This document shows positions 26,517 to 34,911 of a DNA stretch of 64,000 bases, one piece after another. The notes beneath the pieces were generated by a model. That model did no database searches. It saw nothing but the letters and a program-made list of their open reading frames with translations, and was not told where the DNA came from. This DNA comes from Exiguobacterium sp. s146 (GTDB lineage Bacteria > Bacillota > Bacilli > Exiguobacteriales > Exiguobacteriaceae). The first letter of the stretch is position 1, and every line of letters begins with the position of its first letter. The DNA lies in NCBI RefSeq assembly GCF_018618415.1, contig NZ_JACSMA010000004.1, positions 1 to 64,000 of the forward strand. Direction: 5' to 3'. The translations under genes and the position numbers were made by a program.

Positions 26517-28241
26517 TTACTCCGACTCTCCTTGTCGAACGTATTGCTCGTAATACCAACCGTGTCGTTCCATCAGTTGGTCGTGCGTGCCCCGTTCCGT
26601 CACGCGACCGTCTTGTAACACAAGAATCTGGTCGGCGTGGGCGACAGCGGACAGGCGATGCGCGACGATGAACGTCGTCTGTTCGGCCCGGCTCGTCCGG
26701 ACCGAATCGATGATGCGCGCTTCCGTCTTGGCGTCGACCGCTGAAAGCGAATCGTCGAGCAAGAGGATCTCTGGATTTTTCAAGAGCGCGCGGGCAATCG
26801 AGAGCCGTTGTTTCTGACCACCCGACAGCATAACCCCTTGTTCCCCGACGACCGTGTCGAGACCGTTCTCCAAATGCTCGATATCAGTGTCGAATGCCGC
26901 GAGCCGGATCGCCGTCTCGAGGTCTTGTTCCGTCGCATCGTTTGAACCGAACAAGATGTTGTCGCGGACCATCTTCGAGAACAGTAAATGTTCTTGCGAG
27001 ACGTAACCGCTCCACCCTCGTACCGTCTCGAGTTTGATGTCGTGAATCGGCACACCGTTGACGAGTAGCGAGTCGTCAATCGGATATTCCCGGAGCAATT
27101 GACGCAACAGCGTCGTCTTGCCGGCCCCGGTCGGTCCGACGACCCCAATCGTCTCCCCACGTGACACGTGCAAGACGATGTCTTCGAGTGAGGCACGGGT
27201 CGCACCTGGATATTGGAACGACAAAGATTTGAACGTGATTTTCTCCGGGACATCGATGTCGACCGTACCGGTCGAGACGACGTCCGGTGTCTCGTTCATC
27301 GTCGCCTCGATTCGTTCGAGGCTGGCCGTTCCCCGTTGCACGACGTTAATCAGTTCCCCGAACGCGTACATCGGCCAAATGAGCATCCCGAGATAGATGT
27401 TGAACGAGACGAGTTGACCGAGCGTGATGTCGTTCGTGAACACGAGGTACGTGCCGAACGACAACCCGATCAAATAGCTCAAGCCGACGAGCAGTTTGAT
27501 GACCGGCTCGAACAAGACGTCGATTTTGGCGACGTGCATGTTTTTGGCCATCACATCGTCCGTGATCGTATCAAACTTCTTCGTGTCCGCCTCTTCTTGG
27601 ACGAACGAACGGACGACCCGAAGGCCTGAAATCGATTCGACGACTTGGTCGTTCATCACGCCGAACGCGTCCTGCGCCGCTGTGAAGCGGGCGTGGATTT
27701 GACGGCCGAGCTTATTCATCGACCAGGCGAGGAGCGGCATCGGCAAGAGTGCCGCGAGTGTCAACTTCCAATCGATGAATACCCCCATAATCGTGAGGGC
27801 GATGAGCGTCATATTGAACGAGTCGACGAGCGTCATGACGCCGAACCCAGCCGTCCGTTCGACCGCTTTCAAATCGTTCGTCGCGAGCGCCATCAAGTCA
27901 CCGGTGCGATGCTGTTGATAAAAGCGCGGTGTCTGCCGGAGCAAGTGCCCGAAGAAGCGGGCCCGTAATTTCTTCTCGAGCAGGAACGCCGTCCCGAACA
28001 GACGGGCAATCCATACATACGAGAGGACGTACGATAAAACCATGATGCTGAGCAATGACCCGACGATGAGAACGAGTCGCTCTGTCGTCAAGCTGCCTTC
28101 ACGGATCGCATCAATCGCTTGCCCGATGATCCACGGCGGGAGCATATCGACGATCCCAGTGATAATCAACAAGATGATGGCGAAGATATACGTCCGCTTC
28201 TGTCGTTTAATAAACCAATCCAATTGTTTAATCAGTTTCAT
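26517..28241 (-). CDS. bmrC: heterodimeric ABC exporter subunit, BmrC-like
   Basis: A 574-residue half-transporter with six helices and an ATPase with Walker A GPTGAGKTT, canonical signature LSGGQKQR but Walker B ILLLDDSLSAVD, in which aspartate replaces the catalytic glutamate. This degenerate site is the known feature of Bacillus BmrC (YheI). It starts at ATG 28241 behind AAAGGGGG. The reading frame is open upstream to an ATG at 28349, but that stretch is the transcription attenuator and has no ribosome-binding site. Expression is set by the leader peptide and terminator at 28276-28459. Confidence 0.92.
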   Translation of the reverse strand: MKLIKQLDWFIKRQKRTYIFAIILLIITGIVDMLPPWIIGQAIDAIREGSLTTERLVLIVGSLLSIMVLSYVLSYVWIARLFGTAFLLEKKLRARFFGHLLRQTPRFYQQHRTGDLMALATNDLKAVERTAGFGVMTLVDSFNMTLIALTIMGVFIDWKLTLAALLPMPLLAWSMNKLGRQIHARFTAAQDAFGVMNDQVVESISGLRVVRSFVQEEADTKKFDTITDDVMAKNMHVAKIDVLFEPVIKLLVGLSYLIGLSFGTYLVFTNDITLGQLVSFNIYLGMLIWPMYAFGELINVVQRGTASLERIEATMNETPDVVSTGTVDIDVPEKITFKSLSFQYPGATRASLEDIVLHVSRGETIGVVGPTGAGKTTLLRQLLREYPIDDSLLVNGVPIHDIKLETVRGWSGYVSQEHLLFSKMVRDNILFGSNDATEQDLETAIRLAAFDTDIEHLENGLDTVVGEQGVMLSGGQKQRLSIARALLKNPEILLLDDSLSAVDAKTEARIIDSVRTSRAEQTTFIVAHRLSAVAHADQILVLQDGRVTERGTHDQLMERHGWYYEQYVRQGESE

Positions 28242-28275
28242 GACTGATTCCCCCTTTCGTCCTTTCCGTGCACGC

Positions 28276-28326
28276 AAAAAAAAGCGCACGTCACCTGATT
28301 GTGCAACCAATCGGATGAAGTACGCT
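28276..28326 (-). terminator. attenuator: conditional terminator before bmrC
   Basis: On the minus strand AGCGTAC (28320-28326) pairs with GTGCGCT (one G-U), inside it CA-CC pairs with GG-TG and GATTG with CAATC, closing on loop GTTGCA. Eight T (28276-28283) follow. It stands 35 bases before the bmrC start. The outer 5' arm GTACTTCATC (28314-28323) is also perfectly complementary to the start region of the leader peptide, making an antiterminator possible. Confidence 0.82.
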
Positions 28327-28387
28327 TCTGAGTCTTCAGTCTTTTGCATGGTCAGGGAAAGGACACTACCCCTATCCAGCTGCCAAC

Positions 28388-28459
28388 TTATGCAGTCAAA
28401 TACGAGTAGCCATATGATGTTGTGTGTGTGCGTTGTAGTGTTGTGATGTACTTCATCAT
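28388..28459 (-). CDS. 23-residue regulatory leader peptide (BmrB-type)
   Basis: The peptide reads MMKYITTLQRTHTTSYGYSY followed by LTA and stop. It has its own ribosome-binding site (GAGAGGAG, 5-8 bases before the two ATGs) and ends 62 bases before the attenuator terminator. Three Tyr codons stand at positions 16, 18 and 20. Its start codons (with GCCA of the ribosome-binding region) can pair with CATCAT-a-TGGC in codons 14-17, and alternatively with the terminator arm. It plays the role that bmrB plays before bmrCD in Bacillus subtilis, but is shorter than that leader. Stalling of a ribosome on codons 14-20 should favour readthrough (inference). Confidence 0.82.
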   Translation of the reverse strand: MMKYITTLQRTHTTSYGYSYLTA

Positions 28460-28465
28460 GCTGGC
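28409..28465 (-). promoter_or_regulatory. anti-antiterminator hairpin in the leader
   Basis: GCCA-gc-ATGATG (28454-28465) can pair with CATCAT-a-TGGC (28409-28419): 10 base pairs with a small internal loop. The loop of 34 bases is made mostly of A and C and should be unstructured. This pairing would occupy the sequence needed for the antiterminator and also mask the leader start. Confidence 0.6.
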
Positions 28466-28498
28466 TCCTCTCTGTTCATAGTTTGAAAATCTACTAAA

Positions 28499-28528
28499 AC
28501 CTTAGCAGACTGTTCAGAAAATTGTCAA
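28499..28528 (-). promoter_or_regulatory. promoter of the leader-bmrCD-rtcB operon
   Basis: On the minus strand a perfect TTGACA (28523-28528) lies 18 bases before TAAGGT (28499-28504), which is preceded by TGC as in extended -10 promoters. The -10 match is weak but no better one exists before the leader. Confidence 0.5.
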
Positions 28529-28558
28529 TATTATTGTCGTAAATACTTTGTAACTTTT

Positions 28559-30196
28559 TTACAAGAAGAACGCGGCCAAGATTAAACCGACAAGCCCGGT
28601 CGCCGTGACGTAATAAATCATCGGCATGAGCGTATAGCGGATAATCGTCCCTTCTTTTCCGAGGAGACCGGCCACCGAGGCGACCGCGACGACGTTCAAG
28701 ACGCAAATCATGTTACCGGCGTTCGCCCCCGCCATCTGCATCGACAAGGCGAGCGTCTCATTGACACCTACCGACTCGGCGACGTTCGTCGTCAAACTCG
28801 AGAACATCATGTTCGAGAACGTGGCCGACCCGGAAACGAATGCTCCGAGCGCCCCGATCCACGGGGCGACGAGCGGCCAGACGCCACCGAACGTATCGGC
28901 CGCAGCCGTCGCGAGTTCAACCGGCATCGAAGCGAGTCCGGCCCCACCGTTTTCCGAGTGAATGAAAATTCGAACCATCGGCACCGAAGCGGCGAGCGTG
29001 ATGGCCGTCCCGACGACACCGAGCGTCGTCGCTTTAAACACCGAGGTCACTTGCGACCAGCTCATGTTGTGCAGGAAGAACGTCGCAATCATCGTCAAGA
29101 TGAACATGAACCCTGGTGAGTAGAACGGTTCCCATGACGTCGAGATTCCTTCGACGTTCAAAATGTTCGGCAAATCGATACGGACGCTACGTGTTAGTTC
29201 GTTCAAGAACGGTACGGTCCGTGTCAACACGAGGAAGAGCGTCAAAATCAAGTAAGGAGCCCACGCCTTCCATTGTGGAAGCTCGCGTTTGCCTTTGCCG
29301 ACATTCGGTTTCTCGAGCGGTTGGTCGATTTCATCGACATACCCGTCAAACGTCCACAACCGTTTCGGCATGAGGATGCCCTTCCGTGCCATCGTGACGA
29401 GAATGATGAGACCCGTCAACGCCCCGAGCATACCGCCGAACTCAAATCCGAGAATGAGCGTCCAAATATAGGCCGGGATACTGTATACGAGCGCCGCGAC
29501 GATGGCAATCGGGAACACTTCGAGCGCCGGTTTAATCGATTTTTCTTTGCTGAAGAATCGCGTCAGCATCAAGATTAAAATGAATGGGATCAAAAGACCG
29601 ACGAACATGTCGATGAGCACCGTCTGCAACACGACGGTTGTCAAAAACTCAATCGTCTCGGGTTGGTTGACGTCAAGCGACAGCCCGTTTCCAATTCCGA
29701 TTAAAGCCGGTGTCCCGACCGCACCGAACGTGACGGCCGATACATCAGCCGACAAGGCGATAACAACGGCAGCGATTGGCGGGAAGCCGAGTGCGATTAA
29801 AAGAGGTGCCGCAACTGTGGCCGGTGTCCCGAAGCCAGATGCGCCTTCAATGAACGAGACGAACAACCATCCGACGATGAGCACTTGAATCCGGGGATCG
29901 GGTGTAATATTGATAAAACCGGAACGGATGGCGTTCATGCCGCCGCCCTCTTTCATCGTATTCATCATGCCAATTGCACCGTAGACAATCCAGACCGTCG
30001 TGACGGCGATGACAAGCCCTTGTAACGTCGCCGCCATGATTCGCGTCGCGTCGAGCTGCCAGACGAAGAACGCGAGTCCAGCCGTCAAAACGAGAGATAG
30101 TGGCATCGCAACCGATGCCGGTAAACGCATAATGACCAATAAGATGAGCACTGCCACAATCGGCATCAGTGCTGTAATCCATTCAAAAATCGTCAA
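28559..30196 (-). CDS. lctP: L-lactate permease
   Basis: A 545-residue LctP-family transporter with 12-14 membrane helices that imports L-lactate (or glycolate) with protons. Family motifs are visible, such as [19 protein letters not shown] (near 113) and [12 protein letters not shown]-like [12 protein letters not shown] near 455. The start is TTG with AGGTGG seven bases upstream. It lies 49 bases after recX on the same strand. No clear terminator follows, so some readthrough into the attenuator leader is possible. Confidence 0.93.
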   Translation of the reverse strand: MTIFEWITALMPIVAVLILLVIMRLPASVAMPLSLVLTAGLAFFVWQLDATRIMAATLQGLVIAVTTVWIVYGAIGMMNTMKEGGGMNAIRSGFINITPDPRIQVLIVGWLFVSFIEGASGFGTPATVAAPLLIALGFPPIAAVVIALSADVSAVTFGAVGTPALIGIGNGLSLDVNQPETIEFLTTVVLQTVLIDMFVGLLIPFILILMLTRFFSKEKSIKPALEVFPIAIVAALVYSIPAYIWTLILGFEFGGMLGALTGLIILVTMARKGILMPKRLWTFDGYVDEIDQPLEKPNVGKGKRELPQWKAWAPYLILTLFLVLTRTVPFLNELTRSVRIDLPNILNVEGISTSWEPFYSPGFMFILTMIATFFLHNMSWSQVTSVFKATTLGVVGTAITLAASVPMVRIFIHSENGGAGLASMPVELATAAADTFGGVWPLVAPWIGALGAFVSGSATFSNMMFSSLTTNVAESVGVNETLALSMQMAGANAGNMICVLNVVAVASVAGLLGKEGTIIRYTLMPMIYYVTATGLVGLILAAFFL

Positions 30197-30245
30197 TGTA
30201 GACCCACCTTTTCAGATTTTTCCCCTACCGTAAATGCATCTCCCA

Positions 30246-31058
30246 TTACGACTCTTGTTCAGCGAGCCTCTCTAACGCCCGGTCAATCACCTCATACGGA
30301 AAACCTTTGCGTCGAAGCTGCATCTTCATCCGCTGTTTCCGCTCATATGGGGCATACCCGCTAAACTTTCGATTCAGTTTTTCGGCCTGTGTCAGACAAG
30401 CTGAAAGTTCAACGTCCTCATCCTCGTTCTCCCAAAACGTGAGAATCGCCTCTGAAATAATATCAAACGAAAATCCCCTTTGCATCAGGGTTTGTTGAAT
30501 TCTTTGTTGCACTTCTGTGGCGGAACGGCGATTTGTTTCCATTTGTTTCCGATTTACGAACTTTCCGGCCTTTTCAAGCTGATCTTCGTGTGAGATGGCG
30601 GCGATGACGTCTTCGATAATGTCTGGAGCGATTTGAAGCTGAGCGAGCTCTCGTTTGATTTTGACGGGTCCGCTTGGGCTCGTATTGAACTTCGTCTGGG
30701 TGTAAGCTTTGGCAAACTCGGCATCGTTCAAATAGCGCTGTTCGATTAAGCGCTCGATGACGCGTTTGATGGCTGATTCATCTATCTCTTTCTTCACGAG
30801 GTAGTCACGCACCTCTGAGACGGCCCGCATTCGATACGATAAATAGTTGACGGCCGCTTTATACGCCTTCTGCTCTTCTTCCGCTTGAAGGACGTCCCGA
30901 ACGAAATCGTCTTCGAGTTCCATCCCTTTCGTCAATCCGTATTTGATGAAGACGTCGAGATCGATGGCGAACGCGAACTCCTCACGTCCATCCTTTTCGA
31001 CAAAGACGTTCAACCGGTCCTGATTTTTCTTTTGGGTCGTAAACTTGGCGATTTTCAC
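30246..31058 (-). CDS. recX: regulatory protein RecX
   Basis: A 270-residue RecX, which binds RecA and limits its filament. It is made of repeated three-helix units; typical pieces are YRMRAVSEVRDYLVKKE (near 83), RYLNDAEFAKAY (about 118-129), and the C-terminal LRRKGFPYEVIDRALERL. The length is that of Bacillus RecX (YfhG). The start is GTG with GGAGGG five bases upstream. It is divergent from yfhF, as in Bacillus. Confidence 0.92.
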   Translation of the reverse strand: MKIAKFTTQKKNQDRLNVFVEKDGREEFAFAIDLDVFIKYGLTKGMELEDDFVRDVLQAEEEQKAYKAAVNYLSYRMRAVSEVRDYLVKKEIDESAIKRVIERLIEQRYLNDAEFAKAYTQTKFNTSPSGPVKIKRELAQLQIAPDIIEDVIAAISHEDQLEKAGKFVNRKQMETNRRSATEVQQRIQQTLMQRGFSFDIISEAILTFWENEDEDVELSACLTQAEKLNRKFSGYAPYERKQRMKMQLRRKGFPYEVIDRALERLAEQES

Positions 31059-31210
31059 AAAATCCCTCCATTTCCTGCTTCTAACATATCACGTTCCCCG
31101 TTTAGGCAGGATTTTTGATAAGTTAGAAGAAGGGGTATTATCTGTACAAGACATTCCTATAGTCCTCATACCCGTTTTGAAATCGCTTAAAGGATATTGG
31201 AGGGAGACCC

Positions 31211-32119
31211 ATGAAAATAGCAATCACTGGTGGTACCGGATTGATTGGCCGCCCGCTCGTACGCGCGCTCGCCGAAGCCGGACATCAAGTCGTCGTATTG
31301 ACGCGCCACCCACGCCCGCGGCAAGGAGGGATCTCGTTCGTCGAATGGATGACACCCGATAGTCATCCTGAATCCGAGCTTCAAGACGTCGATGCCATCG
31401 TCCATTTGGCAGGAGCCTCGATTAATGACGGCCGTTGGACACATAAACAAAAGCAAGCCATTCTTCAAAGTCGGATTGATGGGACGAAAGAAGTCGTCCG
31501 CATCATTAAAAATATGAAACGCAAGCCGAGCGTCGTCATCAGCGGGTCTGCCATCGGGATATACGGTGAAGATCGATCCATCACGTATTCAGAGGCGACA
31601 CCGCTCCCCGACCGGACCAACTTCTTAGGCAACGTCTGCGTGTTGTGGGAGAAAGAGGCGCAACCCATCCAAGACATGGGGATCCGTCTCGTCACGATGC
31701 GGACCGGAGTCGTCTTATCCAACGACGGCGGCGCCTTCCCGCTCATGAAGTTGCCATACACGCTCGGTGTCGGCGGACGACTCGGTTCTGGCAAGCAATG
31801 GGTGCCATGGATTCATTTGGACGACCTCGTCCGTCTGTTCGTCCATATTCTCGAGACAAGTACGATCGAGGGACCCGTCAATGGGACGGCACCGACGCCC
31901 GTGACGATGGACGAATTCGGGAAAACGCTCGGCCGGGTGATGCATCGTCCCCATTGGGCGCCCGCCCCGGCGCCGCTCCTCAAGCTCGCACTCGGAGAGA
32001 AGAGCGTCATCGTCCTCGAAGGCGCAAAAGTCGTTCCGACGAAAGCGCTCAACCACGGTTTCCGATTCCGCTATGAAACGTTAGAACCCGCCTTGAAACA
32101 ACTACTTCATTTGACTTGA
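31211..32119 (+). CDS. yfhF: NAD-dependent epimerase family protein YfhF (TIGR01777)
   Basis: A 302-residue extended short-chain dehydrogenase fold. The nucleotide-binding motif GGTGLIGRP is at residues 7-15; the C-terminal DUF1731 segment (near 245-300) identifies the TIGR01777/YfhF family. No substrate is known. GGAGG precedes the ATG. It is divergent from recX. Confidence 0.9.
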   Translation: MKIAITGGTGLIGRPLVRALAEAGHQVVVLTRHPRPRQGGISFVEWMTPDSHPESELQDVDAIVHLAGASINDGRWTHKQKQAILQSRIDGTKEVVRIIKNMKRKPSVVISGSAIGIYGEDRSITYSEATPLPDRTNFLGNVCVLWEKEAQPIQDMGIRLVTMRTGVVLSNDGGAFPLMKLPYTLGVGGRLGSGKQWVPWIHLDDLVRLFVHILETSTIEGPVNGTAPTPVTMDEFGKTLGRVMHRPHWAPAPAPLLKLALGEKSVIVLEGAKVVPTKALNHGFRFRYETLEPALKQLLHLT

Positions 32120-32132
32120 AAGGAGCCAGCAC

Positions 32133-33284
32133 GTGAGTAATTTGTTAATTCGTAACGCCCATATCTATCCGATCACCGCACCACATTTTTACGGGGACCT
32201 GCGCGTCAGAGATGGCAAAATCATCGAGATGGCGGACTTGTTGGACCCACTCGACGGAGAGACGGTCATCGAAGCCGAAGGCAACTTCTTGTTCCCCGGA
32301 TTCATCGACGCCCACACCCATCTTGGGCTGTACGACGAAGGGACCGGCTCTGTCGGGAACGATGCGAACGAGACCGTCGAGGCGATGACCCCACACGCTC
32401 GGGCCATCGACGGCGTCTATCCGCTCGATGAAGGCTTCCGGGAAGCGCTCATGGCCGGGGTGACAGCTGTCCAAGTCATGCCTGGTAGTATGAACGTCAT
32501 CGGCGGTGTGACGAGTGTCATCAAAACCCATGGCCGCTTCATCGAGGACATGGTGCTTCGCCGCTATGCTGGCCTGAAACTCGCGCTCGGCGAGAACCCG
32601 AAACGCGTCCACAGCATGGGCAAATCCGGCGAATTGACCCGTATGGGTATCATGGGCTTATTGCGAGAGGCGTTCCGGACCGTTGATTCGACGAAGACGA
32701 TCGGCACGTTCGGCAGTCAGATGATTCAATTGGCGCTCGATCGCCAGATGCCGATTCGCGTCCACGCCCACCGCGCCGACGATATTTTATCGGTCGTCCG
32801 CTTCGCACAAGAGTTCAACCTCGATTATCGGATTGAGCACTGTACGGAAGGACATCTCGTCGCCGAAAAATTACGCGAACTTGGTGTCAAACACGTCACC
32901 GTCGGACCGACGTTCACACGCAAGTCGAAAATCGAACTTCAGAATAAGACGTGGGAGACGTACCGGATTTTGCATGAGCACGATATGATCGTCTCAATCA
33001 CGACGGACCATCCGTATACACCGGTTCAATATTTGAATTTGTGCGCCGGTCTCGCTGCCCGTGAAGGACTCCCAGTCGACGTCGCGCTCCGAGCCATCAC
33101 GATTCACCCGGCTGAGTCGCTAGGAGTGGACGACCGCGTCGGCTCACTCGAAATCGGCAAAGATGCCGACCTCGTCTTGTGGAGCCACTTCCCGCTCGAT
33201 TACATGTCCAAGCCGATTATGACGATCGTCAACGGCCACATCGTCTACTCGACGAGTCGTTCGAAAACTCATCACGAGATGTGA
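32133..33284 (+). CDS. metal-dependent amidohydrolase (imidazolonepropionase-like)
   Basis: A 383-residue amidohydrolase. The TIM-barrel metal ligands are visible: HTH at 61-63 (FIDAHTHLG), HAH near 210, EHC near 230 and TTDHP near 290. The C-terminal GSLEIGKDADLVLWS closes the small beta-sandwich domain. The substrate is unknown; imidazolonepropionase-related proteins act on cyclic amides or dipeptides. The start is GTG 32133 with AAAGGAG upstream. It follows yfhF by 13 bases and is probably co-transcribed. Confidence 0.87.
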   Translation: MSNLLIRNAHIYPITAPHFYGDLRVRDGKIIEMADLLDPLDGETVIEAEGNFLFPGFIDAHTHLGLYDEGTGSVGNDANETVEAMTPHARAIDGVYPLDEGFREALMAGVTAVQVMPGSMNVIGGVTSVIKTHGRFIEDMVLRRYAGLKLALGENPKRVHSMGKSGELTRMGIMGLLREAFRTVDSTKTIGTFGSQMIQLALDRQMPIRVHAHRADDILSVVRFAQEFNLDYRIEHCTEGHLVAEKLRELGVKHVTVGPTFTRKSKIELQNKTWETYRILHEHDMIVSITTDHPYTPVQYLNLCAGLAAREGLPVDVALRAITIHPAESLGVDDRVGSLEIGKDADLVLWSHFPLDYMSKPIMTIVNGHIVYSTSRSKTHHEM

Positions 33285-33318
33285 GTGACACCAGTCGTGA
33301 AAGCGCTCTTATTATTTT

Positions 33319-33389
33319 TTTATGAAGTTGCATTTTATTTACTTGCTTTTTTAAAAAAACTCTATAAAATAATCTTGTAACTTCATAAA
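33319..33389. repeat. large inverted repeat around a promoter-like core
   Basis: Arms TTTATGAAGTT (33319-33329) and AACTTCATAAA (33379-33389) match perfectly over 11 bp, and inner arms ATTTTAT (33332-33338) / ATAAAAT (33364-33370) over 7 bp. The centre contains T6A7. A -10-like TATAAA (33363-33368) lies inside. It may be an operator, or a hairpin ending the amidohydrolase transcript, before the acetyltransferase gene. Confidence 0.45.
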
Positions 33390-33485
33390 AGGGAGCAGCC
33401 AAGGCAAGTTCGAACAACGAAGCCAGAAGTATGCTTTCGTTACAACTATTCTTCAGCGGTCTGAAATAGGAGGAGGAATGTAAAG

Positions 33486-34052
33486 GTGCTCAAATTTCGT
33501 GAGCTTACCGACTGCGCGGAGTTGTTCGAACTGATGCAACACCCAGATGTCTTTCCATATGTCCGTCAAAAGACGGTCCACTTTGACGAGTTTTTATTTA
33601 GCACGAAGCAAATCATCGAGCTAGAAGAGCAAGGAAACATCATCTCACGCACCATCACGAACGAGTTTGGTACCCCAATCGGGACGATCAGCTTGTTCGA
33701 TGTGGAATCCGGCTATGGATTCCTCGGGACGTGGCTTGGCAAACCATATCACGGCAAAGGTTACAATCAAGTCGCGAAAGAAGCGTTCTTCTCCGAACTC
33801 TTCTTTGAACTTGACATCGAAAGTGTATTTTTGAAAATCCGACAATCAAACGAGCGTTCGATTGCGGCGGCGGAAAAACTGCCGTACGCGTTCTGCGCCA
33901 ACGAGATTCGGTCTGAATTACTAGCTGAAATCAATCAAGGTGAAATCGAATACGTTCTGTATGAAGTGTCGAAGTCGAGTTTCCAACTTTACTTGCACTC
34001 CCTCCATGCGCCTGAATTCGATCATACGTATGAAGCGCAGCTCGAAGCATAA
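33486..34052 (+). CDS. GNAT-family N-acetyltransferase
   Basis: A 188-residue RimJ/RimL-type acetyltransferase that transfers acetyl from acetyl-CoA to an unknown amine. The acetyl-CoA-binding region is GTWLGKPYHGKGYNQVAKEA (near 81-100), and the family ending strand IRQSNERSIAAAEKL follows. The start is GTG 33486; GGAGGAGG lies 9-13 bases upstream with a minimal ATG-TAA start-stop pair between. A structured leader precedes the gene. Confidence 0.82.
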   Translation: MLKFRELTDCAELFELMQHPDVFPYVRQKTVHFDEFLFSTKQIIELEEQGNIISRTITNEFGTPIGTISLFDVESGYGFLGTWLGKPYHGKGYNQVAKEAFFSELFFELDIESVFLKIRQSNERSIAAAEKLPYAFCANEIRSELLAEINQGEIEYVLYEVSKSSFQLYLHSLHAPEFDHTYEAQLEA

Positions 34053-34083
34053 GCCAATTCTGACAAAGAATTGGCTTTTTTGT
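34052..34083 (+). terminator. terminator of acetyltransferase gene
   Basis: AAGCCAATTCT / AGAATTGGCTT, an 11-bp stem with loop GACAA, then T4. Confidence 0.88.
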
Positions 34084-34166
34084 GGCGTTTTTGTGTGGAT
34101 TGCATGAGGACAACTTTACGGCAATGAATATTTCTGTTCTAATTCGGAGAGATAGGTATGATAGAA

Positions 34167-34186
34167 GTGTGAGGGAATTATCACAC
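34167..34186. promoter_or_regulatory. small inverted repeat before the two-component genes
   Basis: GTGTGA / TCACAC with an 8-base spacer, between a TATGAT element (34157-34162) and the response-regulator start. It may be an autoregulatory site; support is only positional. Confidence 0.3.
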
Positions 34187-34221
34187 GTCCTCGTTAACCG
34201 TTTTGTAAAGGAGAATGCCCA

Positions 34222-34911
34222 ATGTCAGAACCAACGTTTCGCATCTTAGTGACCGATGATGAAGAACAAATGCGGGATTTACTCGTTTCGAACTTAGAGA
34301 AGGAGGGATACGAGACCGTCACAGCCACGAACGGCCTCGAGGCGATCGACTTATTGAAAGAACAGTCGTTCCACCTCGTGCTGCTCGACGTGATGATGCC
34401 TGAACTTGACGGCCTTACGGCGTGCATGCGTATCCGCGAGTTCTCGAACGTGCCGATTATCATGCTCACGGCCCGCTCAGAAGAACTCGATCGTATCCAT
34501 GGCTTGAAGATTGGTGCGGACGACTATATCACGAAGCCGTTCAGCCCCCGCGAGCTGCTCGCCCGAATCGAAGCGACGCTCCGTCGGACGCATAACTTCT
34601 CGAAAGAACAAGAAGCGACGTTCGATACCGGTGTCTTGTCCATCGATATCGATGGCCGTGCGGTCAGCGTGAAAGGAAAAACGGTCAATTTGACCCGGAA
34701 AGAGTTCGATTTGCTCTATTTGTTCATCACGAACGAAGAGAAAGTGTTCTCTCGTGAACAGTTGCTCGACCAAATTTGGGGTACCGAGTATCACGGGAAC
34801 CTGCGGACGGTCGACACGCATATCAAAACACTTCGTCTCAAGCTCGGCGAAGCGGGTGGCTATATCCAAACCGTCTGGGGGATCGGCTATAAGTTCGAGG
34901 CGACCGTATGA
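34222..34911 (+). CDS. OmpR-family response regulator
   Basis: A 229-residue regulator. The receiver domain has the acidic pair D12/D13, phospho-acceptor D56 (LLDVMMPELDG), T83 and K105 (ITKPFSP). A winged-helix DNA-binding domain fills 130-228 (VNLTRKEFDLLYLF, RTVDTHIKTLRLKLG). It overlaps its kinase gene by 4 bases (ATGA). AAAGGAG precedes the start. I cannot name the regulon. Confidence 0.94.
   Translation: MSEPTFRILVTDDEEQMRDLLVSNLEKEGYETVTATNGLEAIDLLKEQSFHLVLLDVMMPELDGLTACMRIREFSNVPIIMLTARSEELDRIHGLKIGADDYITKPFSPRELLARIEATLRRTHNFSKEQEATFDTGVLSIDIDGRAVSVKGKTVNLTRKEFDLLYLFITNEEKVFSREQLLDQIWGTEYHGNLRTVDTHIKTLRLKLGEAGGYIQTVWGIGYKFEATV

Noticed and set aside
28242-28349. N-terminal extension of 36 codons on the BmrC-like protein
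   Set aside because: The frame is open, but it runs through the terminator stem and T8 tract, has no ribosome-binding site before the ATG at 28349, and BmrC proteins start at the later ATG behind AAAGGGGG.
34157-34190. Sigma-B promoter before the two-component genes (GGGAAT at 34173)
   Set aside because: No GTTT-like -35 at the right distance; the GGGAAT is the loop of a small inverted repeat.
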